A stretch of DNA of 64,000 nt from assembly GCA_035359995.1 (NCBI GenBank), contig DAORZT010000002.1, positions 1 to 64,000 of the forward strand, given 5' to 3'. Of the stretch, positions 45,583-55,540 are shown in pieces (positions within the stretch are counted from its first letter, which is position 1; each line of letters begins with the position of its first letter). Source of the stretch: JAKPCT01 sp029553165. Its GTDB lineage: Bacteria > Bacillota > UBA4882 > UBA8346. The position numbers and the translations under genes are program-made. The notes under the pieces are model-generated. The model had not been told where the DNA came from and made no database searches. It saw only the letters and a program-made list of their open reading frames with translations.

Positions 45583-48500
45583 CCTTCCATCTGGCCGGTC
45601 ATTGCTCTGGTGGAACCAAGGTGATCACGGTGGTAAAAGATCTTCTTGCCGCCTTTTTCTTCAGCAATCGAACGGTCGCCGGCATAGATGTAATATGTTG
45701 ACTCCCCGGTAGCCGGATCATATTCCATTAATGGGTTGGCGCCGCTATAAATGGTATAGTTTGTCTTGCCGTTAACCTCCTTCTTAACCCGCATTCCGGC
45801 AGGATCGTAACTGTTTTTGATCTGTGGTATTCCATCTTTATTTACCTGAAGCAGACGTGATTCGCCATCGTAATGATAACTCCAGGCAACTCCATCTTGA
45901 TATTTATTTGTCCGTGCTCCGGCAGCATCATTTTGATAAGTGGTATTTCCTTTGCTCCACAGGCGGTTAGCTAAATCATAACCTAACATTTCCATCTCTT
46001 GCAATTGCCCATTAGTATATATCTCTTGTCTAGTCCGGTTACCGGCACCATCGTAATACCAAGCTGTCCCTCTACCCCATGGAGTTACTCGGACATCTAC
46101 CTTAGGTACATTTCCGGACCAAATTAGCCTGTTTAAACCATCATATTCGTAATAGTCGCCATTCATGCGGGTAATGTTACCGGAATTGTCATAAGTATAA
46201 CTTAGGGTCAGCAATTCAGCTATACTGTTATTCTGGTTAATTTTGTTAACCCCAATCTTAACAATTCTTTCATTAACATCATAACTGTACTGATTTCGCA
46301 TCCCATTAGCCAGTTGCATCTCCAGTAACTTATTGTTCACATCATACTGACACCCATTAACATATCCCGGTATTTGCTGCAAACGGTCTAACTCATCATA
46401 CCGATACCTGACCGGTTCAGCCTTACCTGGATACCTAAGCTCCGTCATCCGGCCAAAAGCATCATACTGATAACCAAACTCAAAACGCTTACCATCGAGC
46501 ATCGCGATTAACTTGGTTACCCGATTGCGTTGATCATACTCATATGTATATGAATCCATTCCCCAGGTTTGACTGATTAAGTTATCATTATTATCATAAT
46601 TGTTACTGATAACTCTTCCATCGGGCTCAACAACCTGCTTCAACCGGTAACCGGCAAAAAACTCATAGTCCATCCTCTTAAAACCATTTGCTCCGGTTTT
46701 CCCGATCAAGTTGCCAACCTCATCATATTCATAGCTCTCGGGCGCCATGGGGTTTGATCCATCCTGAGGATAGTCGACCCGTTGCAGTCTTCCCAGGTTG
46801 TCATACATATATCGGGTCTTAGCGCCACGCGGATTGGTGACTTCAACCAGATTTGAAGCGGTATCATAGATATAACTGGTTTCGTAAGTAGTATACTCAT
46901 CAGGGAATTCTTTCACCTTCACCAATCTGTCAAGGAGATCATGTTCCTGGATCTTCTTATTGCCGTTCGGGTCAATGGTGGTTAAAGTCCGGTCATCCCA
47001 CTGATAATTAGTCGTGGCCCCATTAGGAAGCACCATCTTTGTCATCCGGTCGAGGGCATCATAACTGTAATCGATCGCTTGTCCCAGATTATTGATCTCT
47101 CGGATAACCCGCCCATTACTGTCATAAACATATTCCTTGATCTTAACTAAACTACCATTAAGCCTGCGTTGAATCAGTTGCGGCTTCCCCAATAAAGGAT
47201 GATAGGTAATAACACCCTCCTGCCATCCTTCAGTATCATTACCATAATGTATGGTTACTGTATTTTTAGCGTCATTGTAAGTGATCTGCCGGGTTATGGC
47301 TAACTTTGGATCGTCATTTAAAAACGATTCTTTAGTCAACCTTCCTACTTCATCATAACGATACCTATAAATATTCATTTTTGAATCAAATGCTTTAGTT
47401 TTACGGACCAAATCAAAGTCATAGGAATAAACAGCAATTACCGTCCCATCCGGCTTATAGACTCCGGTTAAAAAATTATAGTTATAATTAAAGCAAAGCT
47501 TATTTCCTTTGGCATCAGTCTTTGATGTTATATTATTGTAACTGTCATAGGTATAGCTGGTTTCTAAATATTTACCATTATATAACTCCAGTTCCTTAAC
47601 AACATTCCCTCTGGAGTCATACTGATACTCCGTCCTTTTAGTTTGAGTTGTATTATGGACGGGATCTTTGATTGTCGTAGTTACTACTTGAGGTAAATTC
47701 CGTTTGTCGCCAACAGTAGTATAAGTAGTCGATACAACCGTCCCATAGGGTTCTTTGACCATCGTACGGTTTCCCCAAATGTCGTAGGCATATTCATAAG
47801 TTGCCCCTGATCCTAAAGAGCCGTTCGCTCTAGTGTAATAGGTGGTTTCGGTCTGTGGAAAATAACGATAAGGTCTGTGGACTTCAGACTTAAATTCATA
47901 ATATGTTTTATCGACCTGTTTTAATAATCTTCGCGAGAGATCATAATGAAGCTCTTTTTTGGTATTGCCATAATCAGTAAACTCATAACGTTTTATGCTT
48001 ATCCCGTCATTTACTTCAATCGGTTTTGTTGGACCTTCATTCCGATTGCGAATGTACTTTACTACCCGATATGGCGATGTTGCTCCTGGCAAATAAATGC
48101 GTTGCTCAGTAATCCTGTTGCCAAAGTAGATCGAAGGAGTATAACTATATTCTGTCCTTGACCCATTATGACGCCAGATTATAAACTCTCTCTCTTTAGG
48201 CTCATACCCAATTGCCCGCCCTTTTGCATCAATAAAATGACCCTTATTATCAATTGACAAAATCGTTTTTCTGTCATTCAATACAACGCTGCTTAATCTC
48301 CGATATTTATTATCATAGTTGAAAACCAATTTGTATCCTGAAGAACTCTCCAAAGTCTTGATTCTTTGACCTTTTTCTGAACCATACTGAAAATTTTCAA
48401 AGGTATAGCTGATCGTATTACCCTTAGCGTCTGTCCATGAGTATTTTGTTAACACTGACCCATCACTAAAGACAACTTTTACTATCTCCCTGTATCTAAA

Positions 48501-48605
48501 ATAAACCGTATATTTAGCTGCTCCTTCTCTAAATTCTTTCGTATAACTGGATGAAGATGGACTTGTTGGTGTAATTGAATAAGATTGACCACCAGGCAAA
48601 TACAT
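45492..48605 (-). pseudogene. Rhs/YD-repeat main body, frame-shifted at both ends
   Basis: An open frame of 1037 codons, homologous sequence extending upstream to about 48660. It contains over twenty YD repeats (for example YRYDEVGRLTKE, YSYDALDRMTK, YEYDQRNRVTK), making the shell of a Rhs/WapA-type protein. It ends YYIYAGDRSIAEE, then HRDHLGSTRAM, after which the frame is lost. A single-base shift at 45583-45605 joins it to the 44335-45582 frame; a shortened T run (48656-48659) separates it from the signal peptide. Two indels in an otherwise intact gene suggest recent inactivation or sequence error. Confidence 0.82.
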
Positions 48606-48775
48606 CTTTGAATCCCGTATATTTGGAATATCCCAATACCATCCTCCGCAAATGTAAAACGGTCAAAACCGCTGAGTTCAAACTGCCTTGCAAAAACCGA
48701 TGCAGTCACCAGCATCGAAACTACGAAACCTAATCCCAGTAATAATCCTAACAAACGCTTCTTACCAAACACCAA
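48482..48775 (-). pseudogene. N-terminal signal-peptide fragment of the minus-strand Rhs gene
   Basis: Starts TTG or GTG (48775/48772) after AAAAGGGG. The product begins MVFGKKRLLGLLLGLGFVVS and continues to a typical cleavage area (SVFA). It stays homologous only to about GFDRF; one T added in the T run at 48656-48659 would join it to YICGGWYWDIPNIRDSK of the main frame. The residues after that shift in this frame are nonsense. It shows that the intact Rhs was secreted. Confidence 0.7.
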
Positions 48776-48899
48776 CCATCGCCCCTTTTAATTTTATCTT
48801 TTAAATTTTTACAATCAAAGATAAATATACCTAATATTCGTAATCATTCTGTATCTTCCTTTTTATGGGTTTTATTTTCATAAAATTTTTACATTAACA

Positions 48900-48934
48900 A
48901 AGGGGCAGTTACTATTGATTAGCAACTGCCCCTT
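48900..48934 (-). terminator. Terminator after htpG
   Basis: AAGGGGCAGTT pairs perfectly with AACTGCCCCTT (11 bp) around a 13-base loop and is followed by TTTG on the minus strand. It lies 19 bases beyond the htpG stop. Confidence 0.7.
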
Positions 48935-48952
48935 GCTTTGACACTTAGCACT

Positions 48953-50896
48953 TCACCCCACAGCCTGGACCATCAGGTTCGCTACTTTATTGGAGAAATC
49001 GAGCGGATCTTCAACACTGAGTCCCTCAATTAGTAACGCTTGCCCGTATAACAGATCAACATAATCGCCAAACTTCTCACTTCCGGCCTGATGCAGGTTT
49101 TGTAAGGTCTTAAAGATCGGGTGATTCGGATTGATCTCCAGGATACGGGCCGCCTTCAAGACCGTCTGGTCCAGCTCCGCCAGGATCTGCTCCATCTGCA
49201 GACTGATCCCGTCTTCACCACTAACCAGGCAGACAGCACTCGATTTCAAGCGGTTACTCAGTTTTACTTCAACAACTTTATTACCCAACCGGTCCTTGAT
49301 CGCTTTAAGTAATGGCTCATTTTCCTTGCGCAACTCTTCAGTGGCTTTCTTAGCTTCCTGATCCTGATCGCTGTTTAGATTCAAATCACCACGACTGATC
49401 GACTTAAAGTGCTTTCCTTGATACTCATGTAAGCTTTCAATCGCAAACTCATCGACCCGATCAAAGAAATACAATACTTCATAACCTTTTTCACGTAAAA
49501 CTTCCATCTGTGGCAACCGCTCAACCGCATTCTTATCTTTGGCAGCCGCATAATAGATCTCGGTTTGGCCCTCCGGCATCCGTTTAATGTATTCATCCAA
49601 AGTGACTAAACCTTCACCCTTGGACGAAGGAAAGAGCAGTAAGTTTTGTAGTTTTTCTTTGGCTTGAACATTGAGATACAGTCCGCTCTTGATCGCTTTG
49701 CCAAACTCATTCCAGAACTTTTCGTATTTAGCCCGATCATTGTTAAGCAGATTCTCTAAATTCTTTAAGACACTCTTCTCCAAGTTTTTGCCGATCAACT
49801 TTAACTGCTTATCCTGTTGTAAGATCTCCCGTGAAATATTCAGCGAGAAGTCAGATGAATCAACGATACCCCTGACGAACTTCAAATACTCCGGCAGCAA
49901 GTCCTGACAGTTATCCATAATAAACACATTACGGCAGTATAACTTGATTCCTTGCTGATATTCCCTGGTATAGAAATCAAACGGCGCATGCCCCGGGATG
50001 AAGAGTAACGCAGTGTACTCAACCACACCTTCAACCTTGGTATGCATGATCTCCAACGGTTCAGTCCAGTCATAAAAGACACTCTTGTAAAACTCTTGAT
50101 ACTCTTCAGCCGTAATCTCCGATTTATTCTTCGTCCATAATGGAGTCATCGAGTTTAAAACCCGGGTTTCGATTGTTTGGGCCGGTGTTGCCCCCTCGAT
50201 CTCCTTACCGTTCTCATCGACCGGTTTGACTTCTTTGGGGAAATTCAGCTTAATCGGGTAACGGATATAGTTTGAATATTTTTTAACCAGATTTTGCAGG
50301 GTATAGCGATTTAAGAAATTTTCTTCGGGTTTTTCGGCATTACGGTATTCTTCATTGAGTTTTAAAATAATTGTTGTCCCCCGGCCACTCCGTTCCGTCT
50401 CTTCGATCGAGTACGTCCCATCACCGGTCGACTCCCATTTAACCGCTTTATCAACGCCGGCTGCCCGGGTAATCAAAGTCACTTGATCGGCAACCATAAA
50501 GGCGGAGTAGAAACCAACCCCAAACTGTCCAATCAACTCGGCGACACTTTGTTTTTCAGCAGCCTGAGTCTGCATCTTCTCAAGGAATGCTTTTGTCCCC
50601 GACTTCGCGATTGTCCCGATGTTCTCTACCACTTCATCATAGGTCATTCCGATCCCGTTATCAGAGATTGTTAAAGTATGGTTGGTCTCATCGACTTCTA
50701 AGAATATTTGAAACTCACTGTCGCCTTCAAGCAGCTCAACGTTGGTCAATGACTGAAATCTGATCTTATCAATTGCATCCGACGCATTGGAGATCAACTC
50801 CCTTAAAAAGATCTCGCGGTTAGTATAGATCGAATGGACCATTAAATTTAACAACTGCTTCGTCTCGGCTTGAAATTCCCGTACTTGTTTCTCCAT
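48953..50896 (-). CDS. htpG: Chaperone HtpG (Hsp90)
   Basis: A 647-residue Hsp90 homolog, usual length. The GHKL ATPase domain has LISNASDAIDKIR near residue 36, SDNGIGMT near 80 and FGVGFYSAFMVAD near 128. Middle and dimerisation domains follow. GGAGGGG precedes the ATG. The promoter at 50941-50968 shows no CIRCE repeat nearby, so HrcA control is not evident. Confidence 0.97.
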   Translation of the reverse strand: MEKQVREFQAETKQLLNLMVHSIYTNREIFLRELISNASDAIDKIRFQSLTNVELLEGDSEFQIFLEVDETNHTLTISDNGIGMTYDEVVENIGTIAKSGTKAFLEKMQTQAAEKQSVAELIGQFGVGFYSAFMVADQVTLITRAAGVDKAVKWESTGDGTYSIEETERSGRGTTIILKLNEEYRNAEKPEENFLNRYTLQNLVKKYSNYIRYPIKLNFPKEVKPVDENGKEIEGATPAQTIETRVLNSMTPLWTKNKSEITAEEYQEFYKSVFYDWTEPLEIMHTKVEGVVEYTALLFIPGHAPFDFYTREYQQGIKLYCRNVFIMDNCQDLLPEYLKFVRGIVDSSDFSLNISREILQQDKQLKLIGKNLEKSVLKNLENLLNNDRAKYEKFWNEFGKAIKSGLYLNVQAKEKLQNLLLFPSSKGEGLVTLDEYIKRMPEGQTEIYYAAAKDKNAVERLPQMEVLREKGYEVLYFFDRVDEFAIESLHEYQGKHFKSISRGDLNLNSDQDQEAKKATEELRKENEPLLKAIKDRLGNKVVEVKLSNRLKSSAVCLVSGEDGISLQMEQILAELDQTVLKAARILEINPNHPIFKTLQNLHQAGSEKFGDYVDLLYGQALLIEGLSVEDPLDFSNKVANLMVQAVG

Positions 50897-50940
50897 CTAA
50901 TCCCCTCCAAATAATCTTAGAATCTTTATTATCAAAAAAT

Positions 50941-50968
50941 ATTTTAATCATCGCCCTAATTTTGTCAA
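50941..50968 (-). promoter_or_regulatory. Promoter of htpG
   Basis: Minus strand TTGACA (50963-50968), 16-base spacer, TAAAAT (50941-50946), 45 bases upstream of the htpG ATG. Confidence 0.65.
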
Positions 50969-50970
50969 GG

Positions 50971-52209
50971 CTATTTATCAATAAAACCCAATAATCTCTT
51001 GCCTACCTCAATCGGCCTTCCTTCCACTGCCCGCGGATCATCATTTAGCTCAAGCTCCCACATACAATGCGCCGCATAAGCATCCTCCGGTGTCTTAAAG
51101 TTCTCTGCCTCGCCAAACAGACTAAACGTCACCGAACCGGTCATTCCAACACCAACCTCATCTGCTTGATCATTCCGGTCAACATAACGGTAACGAAACA
51201 GATACAACATCCTGACATCGCCGGTCGGCGGCCAAAACAGCTCTCGCTTATCCCAAAGTTCGATCTGATCCGGTGGCGCCCCATATTCGTTAGGGTGCAT
51301 CAGCCACGAAACCATCTTACATAGCGCTTGATACTCCGGTTTCCGCGCTTTTAACGGAATCTCATCCTCCAATCCTAATTCCGCTAAATAGTCAAATACC
51401 CGCTCAGATACTGCCGGATTTAAGGACAGCTCCAGCAAATCCTGGCGTACACTCGTTTCTCCCAAACTATACAATGAGTATAGTGCTTCCAACCGTACCA
51501 TCGGATCCGGATGGTCTTTGGCCAGATTCAGCACCTTGATACTCTCTGCTCCGGGTAGATAACATAATGCCGCGCAAGCCGTAACCGCATAACTATACAG
51601 TTCGGATTGCCGCTCCTCAATCCACGTCCTCAATAATGGTATACAATTTGGATAAGGATAAACCTGCAGTCGCCCCAGACGCATAAAGCGATTGGCAAAA
51701 TCAATCAGCGCCACTGCTTTAAAATCATTATTACTAAGGATACTCTCCAATGCCGGAAATAATAGCTCAACTCCAGCGACATCATCGGCAATCGAATCCA
51801 AAATCACCGCTACCATATAGTCAGCTGGCCAATTGGGATTGGTAAGTTCGGTGACGATCTTTTGTAATCCTTCCGGGGTACCTATTAACGCCAGAATCTT
51901 TAAACAAAAAGCCTTTTCATCCTGGTCCAACCGGGGATATAAGTTCAACAGCGGCTCAGTCCCCTTATTTCTAAAAACTTGAATCGCTTCCGGGTCCTCC
52001 GTATTTTGAATCAGCGCAAAAATTGTATACCAACGATGGGTCCAGGGATTAGGTTTGGGTGGCATCTCGCGGTATAAGGCTTCAAGGACCAACCAGGCAT
52101 CACGCTTACCAATTGCTCCAACTTCGGCCAGGACCTCTTCCGCTTGATCGTAAAGCTCCTCTTCTTCACTGAAAATCCCATCAAGATATCTTTGAACAGG
52201 AGTTTTCAA
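50971..52209 (-). CDS. HEAT-repeat protein
   Basis: About 412 residues. HEAT-like repeats run from about 20 to 275 (for instance KDHPDPMVRLEALYSLYSLGETSVRQDLL), forming a helical scaffold. The C-terminal 100 residues include WPPTGDVRMLYLFRYRY and a strand-rich segment, a separate domain I do not recognise. It is soluble, with no signal peptide. Starts TTG 52209 (AGGTGATC upstream) or GTG 52218; the first has better spacing. Function unknown. It ends just before the htpG promoter. Confidence 0.7.
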   Translation of the reverse strand: MKTPVQRYLDGIFSEEEELYDQAEEVLAEVGAIGKRDAWLVLEALYREMPPKPNPWTHRWYTIFALIQNTEDPEAIQVFRNKGTEPLLNLYPRLDQDEKAFCLKILALIGTPEGLQKIVTELTNPNWPADYMVAVILDSIADDVAGVELLFPALESILSNNDFKAVALIDFANRFMRLGRLQVYPYPNCIPLLRTWIEERQSELYSYAVTACAALCYLPGAESIKVLNLAKDHPDPMVRLEALYSLYSLGETSVRQDLLELSLNPAVSERVFDYLAELGLEDEIPLKARKPEYQALCKMVSWLMHPNEYGAPPDQIELWDKRELFWPPTGDVRMLYLFRYRYVDRNDQADEVGVGMTGSVTFSLFGEAENFKTPEDAYAAHCMWELELNDDPRAVEGRPIEVGKRLLGFIDK

Positions 52210-52402
52210 ACAGATCACCTATCCTTAATTCTTTGTTGACATTATTAGTTAACATTCTTTGTTAACTCCTCTTTAGTTATAGATTCCATAAGATGAATTT
52301 CAAATCCTTTTCCAATATAAAATCGGCCAAATTGATCTGCCTGAAAATAACTTTATTTTGAAATAAATCGAAAAAAATTGATCCTTTGTTACATTATTAT
52401 TT

Positions 52403-52430
52403 TTGTTTTTCCATCTGAATATGTTAAAAT
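52403..52430 (+). promoter_or_regulatory. Promoter of the rubrerythrin gene
   Basis: TTGTTT (52403-52408), 16-base spacer, TAAAAT (52425-52430), 45 bases before the ATG. No PerR box is obvious. Confidence 0.45.
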
Positions 52431-52474
52431 AATAGATATATTTTACCTTTAAATTAACAAAAGGAGGCGTATTG

Positions 52475-53068
52475 ATGAAAAGTTTGAAAGGGACCAAGAC
52501 TGCTGAAAACCTTTTAAAAGCATTTGCCGGTGAATCACAGGCAAGAACCCGCTATACTTTTTATGCATCGATTGCAGACAAAGAAGGGTACAAGCAGATT
52601 AAAAACATCTTTATTGAGACGGCTGACAACGAAAAAGAGCATGCCAAACGCTTTTATAAACTTCTCCTTGAAGGATTTGACGGCCAACTGCCCGCAATGA
52701 TTGATATCAACGCTTCATATCCGGTTGCTCAGGGAACTACTTTAGAAAATCTGAAAGCTGCCGCCGGTGGCGAAAATGAAGAATGGACCGAACTCTATCC
52801 AGCCTTTGCCAAAGTAGCAGAAGAAGAAGGATTCCCCGAAGTTGCGGCTGCTTTTAAAATGATTGCTACCGTTGAAGCAAAACATGAACTACGCTATAAA
52901 AAATTAGCCGATAATATCCAAAACAACAAAGTATTCTCAAAAGATAATATGATTCAGTGGAAATGCGGTAACTGCGGTTATATTCATGAAGGTAATGATG
53001 CACCGCAAAAATGTCCGGCCTGCCTCCATCCACAAGCATTCTTTGAAGTGTTTGTTGAAACATATTAA
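52475..53068 (+). CDS. rbr: Rubrerythrin
   Basis: A 197-residue rubrerythrin: an N-terminal di-iron ferritin-like bundle (EKEH near residue 54, EAKHELRY near 132) followed by a C-terminal rubredoxin domain (CGNCGYIHEG and CPAC). It is an NADH-rubredoxin-dependent peroxide reductase in anaerobes. AAAGGAGG with ideal spacing precedes ATG 52475. It is monocistronic, followed by a short hairpin. Confidence 0.95.
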   Translation: MKSLKGTKTAENLLKAFAGESQARTRYTFYASIADKEGYKQIKNIFIETADNEKEHAKRFYKLLLEGFDGQLPAMIDINASYPVAQGTTLENLKAAAGGENEEWTELYPAFAKVAEEEGFPEVAAAFKMIATVEAKHELRYKKLADNIQNNKVFSKDNMIQWKCGNCGYIHEGNDAPQKCPACLHPQAFFEVFVETY

Positions 53069-53100
53069 TACATTCTGATAATTATGATTAAATTAATATA

Positions 53101-53126
53101 CCCCATCCAAGCTATGGATGGGGTTA
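53101..53126 (+). terminator. Hairpin after rubrerythrin
   Basis: CCCCATCC pairs with GGATGGGG around a seven-base loop, followed by TTATCT. The T run is weak. It lies 33 bases past the rubrerythrin stop. Confidence 0.55.
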
Positions 53127-53160
53127 TCTATCAAATCAATCAATAGACACGTAAGTAATC

Positions 53161-53358
53161 TTAAAACCGGGGATAGATATGTTTAATTATCTCACGATGA
53201 TATTCCAATAAAGATAAATTAATCGCATTCTTCATAATCTCGATCATCTCTTCATTGGTAATCTCTTTAATTTCTTTATTAATACCATTCTGGGTTACAT
53301 AACCTACAGCACGATCTACCGCCTGTCGAATTGCAATATCAAAATAAGTAAATTGCAA
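53161..53358 (-). CDS. Small hypothetical protein
   Basis: A 65-residue protein from TTG at 53358 with GAGGGGG ten bases upstream; an ATG at 53388 would lie before that site. The product is helical and acidic (GINKEIKEITNEEMIEIMKNA). No membrane segment and no recognised family. Confidence 0.5.
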   Translation of the reverse strand: MQFTYFDIAIRQAVDRAVGYVTQNGINKEIKEITNEEMIEIMKNAINLSLLEYHREIIKHIYPRF

Positions 53359-53530
53359 AGTTATAACACCCCCTCTAAAATAACACATCTTATTCTATCA
53401 TGATTATCGGATAATTTTGGTTAAAATATAATTAATTTCAGTTAAATTATTGTAAACAATTTCTTTTTATAGATATTATATTCTTAACAGCTTAAAGATA
53501 GACCATCTTTTCATAATTAAAGTATTACAA

Positions 53531-53560
53531 AAAGAAAAACCACTCATCAAATGAACGGTT
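53531..53560 (-). terminator. Terminator of the tRNA cluster
   Basis: On the minus strand AACCGTTCAT pairs with ATGAGTGGTT around TTG (two G-U pairs), then a T-rich tract. It lies 14 bases beyond tRNA-Arg. Confidence 0.7.
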
Positions 53561-53574
53561 ATTGGTTTATAAAA

Positions 53575-53650
53575 TGGCGCGCCCGCCTGGACTTGAACCA
53601 GGGACCCTTTGATTCGTAGTCAAATACTCTATCCGCTGAGCTACGGGCGC
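53575..53650 (-). tRNA. tRNA-Arg (ACG)
   Basis: Cloverleaf of 76 bases: acceptor GCGCCCG/CGGGCGC, anticodon loop CTACGAA (anticodon ACG), TTCAAGT T-loop and an encoded CCA end. Last of three tRNA genes on the minus strand. Confidence 0.93.
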
Positions 53651-53665
53651 ATTATTGTTGATAAA

Positions 53666-53757
53666 TGGCGGAGAGAGAGGGATTCGAACCCTCGCTAGGA
53701 TCGCTCCTACTAACGGTTTAGCAAACCGTCCCCTTCAACCTGCTTGGGTATCTCTCC
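53666..53757 (-). tRNA. tRNA-Ser (GCT)
   Basis: A 92-base class II tRNA with long variable arm, acceptor GGAGAGA/TCTCTCC, anticodon GCT in TTTGCTAA, TTCGAAT T-loop and encoded CCA. It reads AGC/AGU codons. Confidence 0.93.
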
Positions 53758-53800
53758 GAATGAACCTTTTGGTCCGGCGATTTGTCGCCTTATTTATTTA

Positions 53801-53889
<89 letters not shown>

Positions 53890-53928
53890 AAAGAGTACAA
53901 TTAATCAAGTTTTCACAACGCAAAGATA

Positions 53929-53957
53929 ATTTTAACACATGCTTAAACTACTGTCAA
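53929..53957 (-). promoter_or_regulatory. Promoter of the tRNA cluster
   Basis: Minus strand TTGACA (53952-53957), 17-base spacer, TAAAAT (53929-53934), about 40 bases upstream of tRNA-Ser (TGA). Confidence 0.7.
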
Positions 53958-54067
53958 GCAAAGAGATCCCTTTGGAAAAAATTCCTTATAGCAGCGCTTC
54001 ATTTAGCTATTGTTTAGTGTTACTTCTTTTGCGATAATTAATACATCAAATAGTATTGAGGATAAAA

Positions 54068-55021
54068 ATGAACAAAATTGACCGTTTAGCCGGTATTGTT
54101 TTTATCTTAAGCCGGAAATCAAAAGTCCGTGCTTCGGAATTAGCCGAACTTTTTGAAGTATCAGAGCGTACCATTTACCGGGATATCCAAGCCCTTTCCG
54201 AACTACAAGTCCCAATAATTGCCGAGTCCGGTGTTTCAGGTGGTTATAGTATTGCTTCTGATTACTTCTTGCAACCAATAATTCTTACCGAAGATGAATC
54301 GCAAGCCATCTTTTTAGGTTGTGAATTTATCAAAAACCAGCATGGTTTCCCATATGCGAAAGCTGCCGCCCGAGCCCTGGAAAAGATAACAAAAATCATT
54401 CCCAAAAACAATCTGTCTAAAGCTGAAGCCGTACTCCAAAAAATTGTTTATAATATTCCGGCGAACCAAATTGATCCGGAGTTAGCGAAGCGTTTATCCT
54501 TAATCAATCAACTGATCGCCGAGCATCAATCAGCAATCATTGAATATGAAACCCCGGACCGTAAAGTATCAACACGCAAAATTGATATTTATATGTTAAT
54601 GTACGAGTTTGATGCCTGGCATATTATTGCATACTGCCACACCCGTAATGACTATCGCCAGTTCAAATTGGCACGAATCAAAAGAATTGAACCCACCGGC
54701 GAATACTTTGTGCCAAACGAACTGCCTGAAGAACCAAAGGAGACTGTATCCGGCGCAGCCGAACGGACGATTGTTATCCGGATTACTCAAAACAGCAATG
54801 CGAGCTTAAAGGTGTTCGAAAATCCCTATTTGCGTGATAATATTACTGCCAATAACCAAGAGTATCTCGAACTTTCTTTCCCTGATAAATGGATCAGAAA
54901 TAATTACTTGATCCAACTGGTCTTAAGTTTCGGCAAAGATGCTGAAATAATCAGCCCTCCGTCATTGCGCCAAGAACTACAGCAAGAACTGTCTGCAATG
55001 CAAAAAATATATGAAACTTGA
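54068..55021 (+). CDS. WYL-domain transcriptional regulator (HTH_11)
   Basis: A 317-residue regulator: a DeoR-like winged helix at 1-60 (KVRASELAELFEVSERTIYRDIQAL), a central WYL domain near 140-215 (RQFKLARIKRI) and a C-terminal WCX region. WYL domains bind nucleic acid or nucleotide ligands. GAGGAT four bases before the ATG. It lies upstream of the VOC and GyrI-like genes and may control them; a terminator separates them. Confidence 0.88.
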   Translation: MNKIDRLAGIVFILSRKSKVRASELAELFEVSERTIYRDIQALSELQVPIIAESGVSGGYSIASDYFLQPIILTEDESQAIFLGCEFIKNQHGFPYAKAAARALEKITKIIPKNNLSKAEAVLQKIVYNIPANQIDPELAKRLSLINQLIAEHQSAIIEYETPDRKVSTRKIDIYMLMYEFDAWHIIAYCHTRNDYRQFKLARIKRIEPTGEYFVPNELPEEPKETVSGAAERTIVIRITQNSNASLKVFENPYLRDNITANNQEYLELSFPDKWIRNNYLIQLVLSFGKDAEIISPPSLRQELQQELSAMQKIYET

Positions 55022-55042
55022 ATTACATCAAAATTGATCACC

Positions 55043-55074
55043 ATTCCTGACACACTAGTGTCAGGAATTTTTTG
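55043..55074 (+). terminator. Terminator after the WYL regulator
   Basis: ATTCCTGACAC and GTGTCAGGAAT form an 11-bp perfect stem around ACTA, followed by TTTTTT. Confidence 0.85.
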
Positions 55075-55141
55075 TTACCATTAAGCTAAAACAATAAATG
55101 CCCGGGCCATTCTTTAATAATTAACGTGGAGGTGATTGATA

Positions 55142-55528
55142 ATGTTTCAAACCCTAACCCCAAATCTGATGGTTGAAGATGTAAATGCTACAATTAAGTT
55201 TTACCAAGATTTACTGGACTTTCAGGTTATTGCTTCTGTCCCTGATGAAGGTGAGCTGGATTTTGCAATTGTAACCAGTGGTAATATCACTCTATTGCTC
55301 CAAAAACGGACAAGCCTAGTCGCAGAAATTCCATTTTTTAAAGATAAACCACTTGGCGGCTCATTGACACTGTATATCCAAACTACCGGAATTGACGAAC
55401 TATATCAACGAATCAGCCACCAAGTTACAATTGTCCAGGACCTCCATACTACTTTTTATGGTACTAAAGAATTCGCCATTGAAGATTGCAACCAATTTAT
55501 CCTGGCTTTTGCTGAGAAGATCAATTAA
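55142..55528 (+). CDS. VOC family protein (glyoxalase/bleomycin-resistance fold)
   Basis: A 128-residue single VOC domain protein: LTPNLMVEDVNATIKFYQDLLDF at the start and TTFYGTKEFAIEDCNQFIL with a conserved Glu-Asp near the end. The metal ligands of glyoxalase are not complete, so the function is open; some members bind antibiotics. GGAGGTGAT seven bases before ATG 55142. It is followed 12 bases later by the GyrI-like gene. Confidence 0.82.
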   Translation: MFQTLTPNLMVEDVNATIKFYQDLLDFQVIASVPDEGELDFAIVTSGNITLLLQKRTSLVAEIPFFKDKPLGGSLTLYIQTTGIDELYQRISHQVTIVQDLHTTFYGTKEFAIEDCNQFILAFAEKIN

Positions 55529-55540
55529 GGAGAAATCACA

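Noticed and set aside
50897..50970. CIRCE element at htpG
   Set aside because: The promoter region has no TTAGCACTC-type repeat; only an ordinary sigma-A promoter is seen.
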